A stretch of DNA of 30,308 nucleotides from Acetobacteraceae bacterium (GCA_947478535.1 CANJXD010000007.1:1-30308); one strand, 5' to 3'. Positions 15,311 to 22,238 are shown, counted from the first letter of the stretch. Numbers and translations: made by a program. Notes: generated from the letters alone by a model not told the origin.

Positions 15311-16635
15311 GCAGCGCGCCGGATCGGCTGCGGCTGGCCGCCTTTTTCACACCGCCGGGCTCGGCCTATGCGGGCTGGCGGATGCCGGAAGCGCGCGCCG
15401 CCGACATGGAGTTCGAGGACTACGCCGAGATGGCGCGGCTGGCCGAGACCGGCAAGCTCGACATGCTGTTCTTCCAGGACACCGCCGCCGCCGCCGCCGC
15501 CGCGCTGGATGACAGCGACCCGGAAGTGCAGACCGGCGCCGCGCGCGTGACGCGGATCGAACCGCTGACGCTGCTGGCGGCGCTGGCGGTGGTGACAAAG
15601 CATCTCGGCCTCGTCGCCACGGCCACCACGACCTACAACGAGCCGTGGCACATCGCGCGGCGCTTCGCCTCGGTGGACGCGATCAGCAAGGGCCGCGCGG
15701 GGTGGAACCTCGTCACCTCCCAGTTCGAGCAGGAGGCGTTCAACTTCGGGCAGGACGAGCATGCCGCGCATGGCGACCGGTATGAGCGCGCCGCGGAATT
15801 CTACGAGGTCGTCGCCGGGCTGTGGGACAGTTGGGACGCGGATGCGATCATCCGCGACAAGGCGAGCGGGCGCTACTTCGAGCCCGCGGGGATGCGCGTG
15901 CTGCGGCATGAGGGGAAGCACTTCAAGGTGCGCGGGCCGCTCAACGTCGCCCGCTCCCCGCAGGGGCGGCCGATCGTGGCGCAGGCCGGGTCATCGCCCA
16001 CCGGGCGGGACCTGGCGGCGCGCATCGCGGACCTGACCTTCACGGCGCAGACCGACCCGGCGGAGGCGCGGGACTTCCGGCAGGAGATGCGCGGGCGCGT
16101 GGTGGCGCATGGCCGGCATCCGGAGGCGCTGAAGGTGCTGCCGGGGCTGAACTTCATCGTGGCGGAGACGGAAAGCGAGGCCCGCGCGCTGCAGGAACAG
16201 CTGATGTCGATGATGGTGGACCGCATCATCCTGCCGACGCTGTCGCGCCTGACCGGCGGTGTGGACCTGCGGCAGTATCCGCTGGATGGCCCCCTGCCCC
16301 CGCTGCCGCCGACGAATTCCGGGCAGAGCCGGCAGAAGATGCTGGTGGAACTCGCGGCGCGGGAGGGGCTTTCGATCCGCCAGCTCGCACGGCGCTACGC
16401 GACGTCAAATGGGCATCTGATCTTCGTCGGCACGCCGCGCGCGATGGCGGAGCTGATGGAGGAATGGCTGCGCGCGGAAGCCGCCGATGGCTTCATGCTG
16501 CTGCAACCCTATTTCCCGACGCCGCTGGCGAATTTCGTGCGGCTCGTCGTGCCGGAACTGCAGCGGCGCGGCATCTTCCGCACGGAGTATGAAGGGCGGA
16601 CGCTGCGGGAGAATTTGGGGCTGCCGCCGTTGTAG
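15307..16635 (+). CDS. LLM-class flavin-dependent oxidoreductase 4 (tandem paralogue of LLM 3)
   Basis: A 442-aa luciferase-fold protein starting at GTG 15307, which overlaps the preceding TGA as GTGA. No separate ribosome site is evident, so translation is probably coupled. Family marks: LRLAAFFTPPGSAYAGWRMP at 8-27, KLDMLFFQDT at 50-59, and the flavin block from LGLVATATTTYNEPWHIARR to GRAGWNLVTSQFE near 100-141. Then come GDRYERAAEFYEVVAGLWDSW, RGPLNVARSPQGRPIVAQAG and RRGIFRTEYEGRTLRENLGL at the end. A run of seven alanines (residues 60-66) directly follows the QDT motif and is encoded by six GCC codons and one GCG. LLM 3 has a longer, different insert there. Whether the two copies form a heteromer or have split substrate ranges is unknown. 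The stop lies two bases from the stop of the converging LLM 5 gene. Confidence 0.92.
   Translation: MSSAPDRLRLAAFFTPPGSAYAGWRMPEARAADMEFEDYAEMARLAETGKLDMLFFQDTAAAAAAALDDSDPEVQTGAARVTRIEPLTLLAALAVVTKHLGLVATATTTYNEPWHIARRFASVDAISKGRAGWNLVTSQFEQEAFNFGQDEHAAHGDRYERAAEFYEVVAGLWDSWDADAIIRDKASGRYFEPAGMRVLRHEGKHFKVRGPLNVARSPQGRPIVAQAGSSPTGRDLAARIADLTFTAQTDPAEARDFRQEMRGRVVAHGRHPEALKVLPGLNFIVAETESEARALQEQLMSMMVDRIILPTLSRLTGGVDLRQYPLDGPLPPLPPTNSGQSRQKMLVELAAREGLSIRQLARRYATSNGHLIFVGTPRAMAELMEEWLRAEAADGFMLLQPYFPTPLANFVRLVVPELQRRGIFRTEYEGRTLRENLGLPPL
15482..15503 (+). repeat. GCC trinucleotide run inside LLM 4
   Basis: A run of GCC repeats (six consecutive GCC codons followed by GCG, framed by CC on the left) encodes an alanine tract in LLM 4. 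Such runs can slip in replication; changes would be in units of three bases and keep the frame. It lies in a loop-forming region next to the conserved FFQDT strand. Confidence 0.75.
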
Positions 16636-16637
16636 CG

Positions 16638-17930
16638 CTATCCCCGTCGCGGCGCGGGGCGCGGGATGCCGAGGTGGTCGCGCAGCGTCGTGCCGGTGTA
16701 GTCGCGGCGGAAGATGCCACGCCGCTGCAGGTCCGGCACCACCTGTTCGACGAACAGGTCGAAGGGACCGGGATACCAGGGCGGCATCAGCATGAAGCCA
16801 TCGGCGGCGCCGGCGCGATACCACTCCTCGATCGTGTCGGCGATGTCGCTGGGCGTGCCGCACACCATCAGTTGGCCCATGCCGCTGGCGACCATGCGAT
16901 ACAGGTCGCGCAGCGTCATGCCCTGCCGGCGCGCATACTCCGCGAGCATGACGGCGTGGTGCTGCAACGTGTCCGAGGGCGGCAGCACCGGAACCGGCCC
17001 ATCCAGCGGATAGCCGGAGACGTCATGGCCGAGGCGATGCTGCAGCGCGCCGTAGGCCGTCGCGGGCGGGATCTCGTCGGTCAGCCGGGCGAGGCTGTCC
17101 TGCGCTTCCTGTCGCGTGCGGCCGATGAAGGGGACAAGGCCGGGCATCAGCGCGACGCTGCCGGGCTTCCGCCCAAAACCGGCGACGCGGGCCTTGAAAC
17201 CCGCGTGGAAGTCCCGCGCGCTGTCGAGCATGAGCTGGGAGGTGAAGACGATATCCGCCGTGCGCGCGGCCAACGCCTGGCCGACACCGGATGACCCCGC
17301 CTGGATGATCACCGGCCGGCCCTGCGGGGACCGGCTGATGTTGAGCGGACCCTTCACGCTGAAATGCGCGCCCTGATGGTTCAGCGGATGCAGCCCGCCA
17401 GGATCGACGAAGCGGCCGCTGGCCTTGTCGAGCACCAGCGCATCATCGTCCCAGCCATCCCACAACCCGTTCACGACATCGACGAATTCCTCCGCGATGG
17501 CGTAGCGGTCGTCATGCGCGGGATGGGCCTTGGTACCGAAATTCACGGCATCCCCGGGGACCGAGCCGGTGACGACATTCCACGCTGCGCGGCCGCCGCT
17601 GAGATGGTCGATGGAGGCGAAGGCGCGGGCGAGGTGGAAGGGCTGGCAATAGGTGGTGGAGGCGGTGGCGCCGATGCCGATGTGGCTGGTGGTGGCGGCC
17701 AGCGCGCCGAGCAGCGTCAGCGGCTCGAACCGCGCGACCATGGAGGGATGGCCCTCCGGCCGCGCGCCGTAGCTGTCCGCGAAGAACACGAAATCGAACT
17801 TGCCGCGCTCCGCCGTCAGGGCGATGCGGCGGATCAGGTCGAAATCCTGCGCGCGGGTGGCGGCTTCGGGGTGCCGCCAGCCGGCGGCGTGGCTGCCGGG
17901 GACCTGGATGTAGATGCCGAGATGCAGCAC
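16638..17930 (-). CDS. LLM-class flavin-dependent oxidoreductase 5 (NtaA/SnaA/DszA-like monooxygenase)
   Basis: A 430-aa luciferase-fold monooxygenase on the minus strand. From the GTG at 17930 the protein begins VLHLGIYIQVPGSHAAGWRH, which aligns with the first strand of the other LLM proteins. The GTG lies one base after the TGA of the tautomerase gene with no strong ribosome site, so coupling is likely. Other marks: KFDFVFFADSYGARPEGHP at 44-62, the flavin block from IGIGATASTTYCQPFHLARA through FASIDHLSGGRAAWNVVTGS near 84-123, DDRYAIAEEFVDVVNGLWDGW, KGPLNISRSPQGRPVIIQAG, and the C-terminal VPDLQRRGIFRRDYTGTTLR. It is separate in strand from the other four and converges on LLM 4. Open frame upstream of 17930 overlaps the tautomerase gene and is not family-like. 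Confidence 0.9.
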   Translation of the reverse strand: MLHLGIYIQVPGSHAAGWRHPEAATRAQDFDLIRRIALTAERGKFDFVFFADSYGARPEGHPSMVARFEPLTLLGALAATTSHIGIGATASTTYCQPFHLARAFASIDHLSGGRAAWNVVTGSVPGDAVNFGTKAHPAHDDRYAIAEEFVDVVNGLWDGWDDDALVLDKASGRFVDPGGLHPLNHQGAHFSVKGPLNISRSPQGRPVIIQAGSSGVGQALAARTADIVFTSQLMLDSARDFHAGFKARVAGFGRKPGSVALMPGLVPFIGRTRQEAQDSLARLTDEIPPATAYGALQHRLGHDVSGYPLDGPVPVLPPSDTLQHHAVMLAEYARRQGMTLRDLYRMVASGMGQLMVCGTPSDIADTIEEWYRAGAADGFMLMPPWYPGPFDLFVEQVVPDLQRRGIFRRDYTGTTLRDHLGIPRPAPRRG

Positions 17931-17931
17931 C

Positions 17932-18159
17932 TCAGGGGGTGTAGCCGGGCTTCTTGTAGAGCTTGTCCCAGTTCGCCTGGATATCCGGCGCATAGACCTT
18001 CTCCGCCCAGTCTTCCCGCGCCACATCCTCGATGGCGACGGAGAGGGAGGCATCGGTGGAGCCGGCGGTCTCCTTGAGGGCATTCGCGACAGCGGCCGCG
18101 ATCTGGGCCTTCAACTCCTCACTGCGTCCCGCGTAGAGCTTCACGATGATATGCGGCAT
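17932..18159 (-). CDS. 4-oxalocrotonate tautomerase-family protein
   Basis: A small 75-aa protein beginning MPHIIVKLYAGRSEELKAQI. The family uses an N-terminal proline, exposed after Met removal, as catalytic base. The ATG at 18159 places Pro directly after Met and has GAGGGA about eight bases upstream; an ATG five codons earlier (18174) would bury the proline and is rejected. The beta strand PHIIVKLYAGRS, the helix EELKAQIAAAVANALKET, and a second strand SLSVAIEDVAREDW with a C-terminal WAEKVYAPDI match tautomerase_4-like monomers. Members isomerise enol/keto or dehalogenate unsaturated acids. It heads a probable two-gene unit with LLM 5, suggesting that a keto-enol intermediate arises from the oxidation. 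Confidence 0.85.
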   Translation of the reverse strand: MPHIIVKLYAGRSEELKAQIAAAVANALKETAGSTDASLSVAIEDVAREDWAEKVYAPDIQANWDKLYKKPGYTP

Positions 18160-18261
18160 GGTCGCGTCCCTCATTGATCGCCCAGGCTACGCGGCAGGAC
18201 GCCGCGGCGGAGGCGGGGACTGTAGGCCGCGATCCGCGCGGACGGGAAGACAGTGGTGCCT

Positions 18262-18630
18262 TCAGGGGCCGCGCGCTGGCGTGCGCTTGCCATTGTCGTT
18301 GCCGCTGGCGGCGCCCAGGACGAAGCGGCCGATGGCGTCGCAGGCGGCTTGCGGCTGCTCGATGACGAGGTAGTCGCCGCAGCCCGGCAGCATGGTGTGG
18401 ATCTGGGTCATGCCGACGCCGCTTTCCGCAGGGTGGCAGGGCGTCATGTTGTCCTCCTGCCCCGCGAGCAGCAAGACCGGCGCGGTGATCCGCGGCACGA
18501 GGGGGCTGAGGTCGGTGGCCTCGATGGTCTCGGTCGCGGCGAGTTGCACCTCGGCGTCCCGACTTTCGTAGAAGCCGCGCGCGAAGCCCACCACGGAGGT
18601 CGGGTCTGGCCCATGTCCGGTCAGCCGCAA
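18262..18630 (-). pseudogene. C-terminal remnant of an alpha/beta hydrolase
   Basis: About 120 residues resemble only the last third of an alpha/beta-hydrolase: a helix RGFYESRDAEVQLAATETIE, then LVPRITAPVLLLAGQEDNMT, the usual strand with the acidic catalytic-site residue (Asp in GQEDN), then LPGCGDYLVIEQPQAACDAIGRF. In this family the GCG motif is normally followed by the catalytic His; here it is Asp (GAC, one base from CAC). The lid, the nucleophile GxSxG and the whole N-terminal half are missing. The frame stays open upstream but turns into unrelated, AT-richer sequence and then into the tRNA gene. No good start codon exists; 18630 is merely a TTG. I call it a truncated, decaying gene cut at a junction next to the tRNA. 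Confidence 0.6.
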
Positions 18631-18694
18631 AGCCCCGGACCAGACAACAATGCCGAAGCCGCACTCAAAACATTGATGTATCAGGAAAAAGCAT

Positions 18695-18771
18695 TGGTAG
18701 CGGCGAGCGGACTTGAACCGCTGACCCCGGCATTATGAGTGCCGTGCTCTAACCAGCTGAGCTACGCCGCC
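18695..18771 (-). tRNA. tRNA-Met (anticodon CAU), elongator type
   Basis: Read on the minus strand, the 77-base gene starts GGCGGCG, has D-arm GCTCAGCTGGTTAGAGC, anticodon arm with loop CTCATAA (CAU), T-arm with GGTTCAAGTCC, and ends CGCCGCT-A-CCA with the CCA encoded. The acceptor stem pairs fully apart from a G-U at the first pair. The stem lacks the unpaired first base of initiator tRNA and there is no run of three G-C pairs below the anticodon, so it is probably an elongator Met tRNA, although a CAU tRNA whose C is modified to decode AUA (tRNA-Ile2) cannot be fully excluded. Its 3' trailer has a short T-run (TGCTTTTTCC). It lies 45 bp downstream of mnmA on the same strand. Confidence 0.95.
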
Positions 18772-18816
18772 CCAAGCGATCGCGTCACGGCGATGCCGTG
18801 TCGGGAGGCCGCGCGA

Positions 18817-19911
18817 TTACGCCGCCGCCCCGGCCCTGTCAATCTCAGCGGTGCGGAGGAAGCCGCCGCCGAGCAGCCTTTCGCCATCATACAGCACGCA
18901 GGCCTGACCGGGGGCCACGATGTTGGCCTCATCCAGTTGCAGGCGGATCACGCCCGCCGCCGCATCCCAGCTCGCGGTGCCGGGGCGCGGGGATTCGCGG
19001 CCGCGCAGCTTGGCCTGAACGCGGATCGGCGCCTCCGGCGGGGGGCAGAGCCAATTCACCTCCGCCGCCACCACATCCCGGCGTGGCAGTGCGGCGCGGG
19101 GGGCGACGACGATGCGCCGGCGGGGCGCGTCGATGGCGGAGACGAACAGCCTCTCCTCCCCCCCTCCCAGGCCAAGGCCACGCGACTGACCGACGGTGTA
19201 GCGGCCAATCCCCTCATGCCGGCCAAGCACCTGGCCGGTGAGATCGACAATCTCGCCAGCCTCCGCTGTCTCGGGCTGCAACTTCGCCACCAGGCGGTCG
19301 TAGCGGCCCTCGGGGACGAAGCAGATGTCCTGGCTGTCCGGCTTGGCGGCGACGGCGAGACCGAGGCGTTCGGCCGCCGCGCGGACGGCGGCCTTGTCCG
19401 GCATATCGCCGAGCGGGAAGCGGGCGAAATCCAACTGGTCGCGCGTCGTCGCGAACAGGAAGTAGGACTGGTCCCGCAGCGGGTCGGCGGCGCGGTGCAA
19501 CTCGGCACCGCCGGGGCCCTCGACGCGGCGGGCATAGTGGCCGGTGGCCAGCGCCTCGCAGCCGAGGTCCCGGGCGAGGGCGACGAGGTCCTGGAACTTC
19601 ACGGTCTGGTTGCAGCGGATGCAGGGGATGGGCGTTTCGCCGCGCGCGTAGGTGGCGGCGAAATCGTCGATCACGGCGCGGCGGAAGCGCTCCTCCCGGT
19701 CCAGCACGTAGTGCGGGATATCGAGCGCATCGGCGACGCGGCGGGCATCGTGGATGTCCTGTCCGGCGCAGCAGGCGCCCTTCTTCTGGATGGCGGCGCC
19801 GTGGTCATACAGCTGCAGCGTGGCACCGACGACGTCGTGCCCCTGTTCGCGCAGCAGCGCAGCGACGACGCTGCTGTCCACGCCTCCGGACATGGCAACC
19901 AGGATACGCAT
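18817..19911 (-). CDS. mnmA: tRNA-specific 2-thiouridylase MnmA
   Basis: Cytoplasmic enzyme, 364 aa, that makes 2-thiouridine at the wobble base of tRNA-Lys, -Glu and -Gln, using ATP and sulfur relayed from a cysteine desulfurase. The PP-loop SGGVDSS is at residues 8-14. The first catalytic cysteine is in PCIRCNQTVKF (Cys100 region), and the second in KPDSQDICFVPEG (Cys197). ATGHYAR near 122-128 and GRYTVGQSRGLG in the central domain are also family signatures. Its ATG shares a base with the TGA of the upstream tenA-like gene (TGATG), showing coupling. The position in the iscR-iscS-fdx operon fits its need for persulfide sulfur. The tRNA-Met gene follows at 45 bp. Confidence 0.96.
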   Translation of the reverse strand: MRILVAMSGGVDSSVVAALLREQGHDVVGATLQLYDHGAAIQKKGACCAGQDIHDARRVADALDIPHYVLDREERFRRAVIDDFAATYARGETPIPCIRCNQTVKFQDLVALARDLGCEALATGHYARRVEGPGGAELHRAADPLRDQSYFLFATTRDQLDFARFPLGDMPDKAAVRAAAERLGLAVAAKPDSQDICFVPEGRYDRLVAKLQPETAEAGEIVDLTGQVLGRHEGIGRYTVGQSRGLGLGGGEERLFVSAIDAPRRRIVVAPRAALPRRDVVAAEVNWLCPPPEAPIRVQAKLRGRESPRPGTASWDAAAGVIRLQLDEANIVAPGQACVLYDGERLLGGGFLRTAEIDRAGAAA

Positions 19912-20624
19912 CAGCCGGCGGCCTTCACTGCGGCGTCCAGCCCCTGCTGCCAGAACCGCGCCTCGAGCCGCGCGGCCTCCCCGAAGGTGGCGGCGAGCGT
20001 GCGGAAGCGGGCCTGCCCGCCATGGCTTTCGCCGAGCGCGTCGATCCGCGCGGCGGCCGCGCGGGCCATCGCCTGGTAGGCATCGGCTGCGTAGCTGTCG
20101 ATCCAGCTCTGGTAGGGATTGTCGGTCACACGCCGGGCCGGGTCGGCCAGGATACGGAGCGCCACCTCGGCATAGCCGACGGTACAGGGGACAAGCGCGA
20201 CCTCCAGGTCGAGAATATCCCCGGCGAGGCCGCGGTCGATGACGTAGCGGGTGTAGCTGACGGTCTCGGCGCTTTCGGGCGTGGCGCGCACATCGGCCTC
20301 GGGGATGCCCCACTCCGCGCAGTAGCGCAGGTGGAGCGACGTCTCGGCCAGGATGGCGCGGATCGATTCCGTCTTGTCGCGCATCGCCTCGATGCTTTCG
20401 GCCTTGAAGACCGCCAGCGCCTTGGCGCGCGCGAAGTGGATCAGGAACAGGTAGTCCTGGATCAGATAGGTGCGGAAGGCGGCGATCGGCAGCGTGCCGT
20501 CGGACAGGCCGCGCACGAAGGGATGCCAGGTATAGGCGGCCCAATCCGCGGCGCAGTTGTCGCGCAGCCGGCGATAGAGGCCGCCCGGCGCGCCGAAATC
20601 GGTCTCCCAGCGCGGGGCGGTCAT
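19911..20624 (-). CDS. tenA: TenA-family protein (aminopyrimidine aminohydrolase / thiaminase II)
   Basis: A 237-aa all-helical TenA/THI-4 protein. Known members hydrolyse aminopyrimidine thiamin-breakdown products so that the pyrimidine can be salvaged. Visible: WHPFVRGLSDGTLPIAAFRT (33-52), the YLIQDYLFLIHFARAKAL stretch with Asp57, the catalytic-cysteine motif LVPCTVGYAEVA (Cys147), the YQSWIDSYAADAYQ motif near 171-184, and a C-terminal Glu before an aromatic pair (EARFW, 221-225). The start at 20624 has AAGGCGAGG upstream and lies 16 bp after the ferredoxin stop. No TPP riboswitch is present and no other thiamin gene is near, so its placement between ferredoxin and mnmA is unusual. Confidence 0.88.
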   Translation of the reverse strand: MTAPRWETDFGAPGGLYRRLRDNCAADWAAYTWHPFVRGLSDGTLPIAAFRTYLIQDYLFLIHFARAKALAVFKAESIEAMRDKTESIRAILAETSLHLRYCAEWGIPEADVRATPESAETVSYTRYVIDRGLAGDILDLEVALVPCTVGYAEVALRILADPARRVTDNPYQSWIDSYAADAYQAMARAAAARIDALGESHGGQARFRTLAATFGEAARLEARFWQQGLDAAVKAAG

Positions 20625-20640
20625 CGGCCGTGCCTCGCCT

Positions 20641-20970
20641 TCAGCCGCCGGCGTTGCGCGTGCCGGCGGGCAGCTTCACCACCAGCCCGTCGAGCGCCGC
20701 GGTCATGATGAGCTGGCAGCCGAGGCGGCTCGTCTCCTGCAGGTCGAAGGCGAGGTCGAGCATGTCTTCCTCATCTTCCGTGGCGCCCGGCAACTTGCCG
20801 TACCAGGAGGCATCGACGACGACATGGCAGGTGGAGCAGGCGAGGCTGCCTTCGCAGGCGCCCTCGATATCCACGCCGTGCTTGTGCGCGATCTCCAGCA
20901 CCGAAAGGCCGAGCGGCGCGTCGACTTCCTTGTGCGTCCCGTCGCGCTCGATGAAGGTCATCTTCGGCAT
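20641..20970 (-). CDS. fdx: [2Fe-2S] ferredoxin, ISC (adrenodoxin) type
   Basis: A 109-aa cytoplasmic ferredoxin. The cluster ligands are Cys39, Cys45 and Cys48 ([12 protein letters not shown]) and Cys85 (RLGCQL), the exact spacing of ISC/adrenodoxin-type ferredoxins. The acidic segment [20 protein letters not shown] is also typical and mediates partner docking. In the ISC system this protein supplies electrons for cluster assembly on the scaffold. It sits 9 bp downstream of iscS on the minus strand. The scaffold IscU, the carrier IscA and the chaperones HscA/HscB that normally accompany it are absent here. Confidence 0.95.
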   Translation of the reverse strand: MPKMTFIERDGTHKEVDAPLGLSVLEIAHKHGVDIEGACEGSLACSTCHVVVDASWYGKLPGATEDEEDMLDLAFDLQETSRLGCQLIMTAALDGLVVKLPAGTRNAGG

Positions 20971-20979
20971 GTCAGGCCC

Positions 20980-22230
20980 TTACTCCGCCGCGCCCGCCCG
21001 GCGGGGTTGCCCCTGGGCTTCCGGCTTGTCCGAGGATTGCATGGCCTGGCGCCAGGCGCCGGCAAGCGCCGCGGCCGCCAAGTCCACGTCGGCAGGCGAG
21101 GTAAAGCGCCCGATGCCGATACGCAAGGTGGCGCGTGCCCGCGCCATGTCCAGCCCCAGCGCCTTCAGCACATAGGAGGGCTCGACCTCCGCCGAGGAAC
21201 AGGCCGAGCCCGTGGAGACGCAGACCGCCGGCGCCGCCGCCATGATGGCCTGCGCCGTGACGCCACCGGGAAAGGCGAGGGAGAGATTGCCGGCCACCCG
21301 TGCGTCCCGGCTGCCATTCACCTCAAGCCCGGGGATCGCGGCTTCCAGCGCCGTCCGGAAGCGGTCCCGCTGGCCGGCGATGCGGCCGGAATCGAGCAGG
21401 CCTTCGAGCGCGGCGATGCGGCAGGCCTCCCCGAAGCCCACGATCAGCGGCGCCGGCAGGGTGCCGGAGCGCAGCCCCCTTTCCTGCCCACCACCGGAAA
21501 ACAGCGGCGCGAGCCGCACCCGGGGGCGGCGGCGGACATAGAGCGCGCCGATGCCCTTGGGGCCATAGACCTTGTGGCCGGACAGCGAGAGCAGATCGGC
21601 GCGGATCGCCTGGACATCGAGCGGCACCCGCCCGGCGGCCTGGGCGGCGTCGGTGTGGAACAGGGCGCCGTGGCGCTTCGCCACCTCCCCGATCGCGGCG
21701 AGGTCCTGCACCACGCCGATCTCGTTGTTCACCGCCATGACGGAGACGAGCAGCGTTGGCGCCTCGCCCAGCGTGGCGTCCAGCAGCGCGAGGTCGAGCA
21801 ACCCATCGGGGCCGACGGGCAGCACCACGGGCTCGAACCCCTCCAGCGCCAGGTCCTTCACGGATTCGAGGACGCATTTATGCTCGGTCGCCAGGGTGAC
21901 GACGCGCAGGCGCTCAGTTCCCTGCGCTTTTGCGAAGCGGGCGGCGCCCTTGATGGCGAGGTTGTTGGCCTCGGTGGCGCCGGAGGTCAGCACGATCTCT
22001 GACGCCTCCGCGCCGATCAGCGCCGCGATATGGCCGCGCGCTTCCTCCACCGCCGCTTCCGCGGCCAGGCCGAGGGCGTGTTCGACCGAGCCGGGATTGG
22101 CGAAATTCTCCTCCCACCACGGGCGCATCGCCGCCAGCACGCGCGGATCGACCGGCGTGGTGGCGTGGTTGTCGAGGTAGATGGGCCGATTGGGCCTCGG
22201 GATGGGACGGGGGGTGTCTGGACGGGTCAT
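20980..22230 (-). CDS. iscS: Cysteine desulfurase IscS
   Basis: PLP enzyme of 416 aa that takes sulfur from cysteine as an enzyme-bound persulfide. N-terminal YLDNHATTPVDPRVLAAM (18-35), TSGATEANNLAIKG (82-95), HTDAAQAAGRVPLD (192-205), the PLP lysine in SLSGHKVYGPKG (Lys220), RSGTLPAPLIVG (254-265) and the active-site loop STGSACSSAEVEPSYVL (Cys344) are all present. The long loop with Cys and the EVEPSYVLKALG sequence place it in the IscS (group I) class. A strong AGGAGG site overlaps the stop codon of the upstream second desulfurase gene. It probably feeds both Fe-S assembly and MnmA downstream in the same operon. The last 15-20 residues are a charged extension. Confidence 0.94.
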   Translation of the reverse strand: MTRPDTPRPIPRPNRPIYLDNHATTPVDPRVLAAMRPWWEENFANPGSVEHALGLAAEAAVEEARGHIAALIGAEASEIVLTSGATEANNLAIKGAARFAKAQGTERLRVVTLATEHKCVLESVKDLALEGFEPVVLPVGPDGLLDLALLDATLGEAPTLLVSVMAVNNEIGVVQDLAAIGEVAKRHGALFHTDAAQAAGRVPLDVQAIRADLLSLSGHKVYGPKGIGALYVRRRPRVRLAPLFSGGGQERGLRSGTLPAPLIVGFGEACRIAALEGLLDSGRIAGQRDRFRTALEAAIPGLEVNGSRDARVAGNLSLAFPGGVTAQAIMAAAPAVCVSTGSACSSAEVEPSYVLKALGLDMARARATLRIGIGRFTSPADVDLAAAALAGAWRQAMQSSDKPEAQGQPRRAGAAE

Positions 22231-22238
22231 GACCCCTC

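Noticed and set aside
18739..20079. A 446-codon plus-strand frame over mnmA and tenA
   Set aside because: It runs through the tRNA gene and antisense to two genes with complete catalytic motifs. It has no recognisable domain.
20625..20660. TPP riboswitch ahead of the tenA-like gene
   Set aside because: The gap to the ferredoxin gene is only 16 bp, far too short, and no THI-box sequence is present upstream of the operon.
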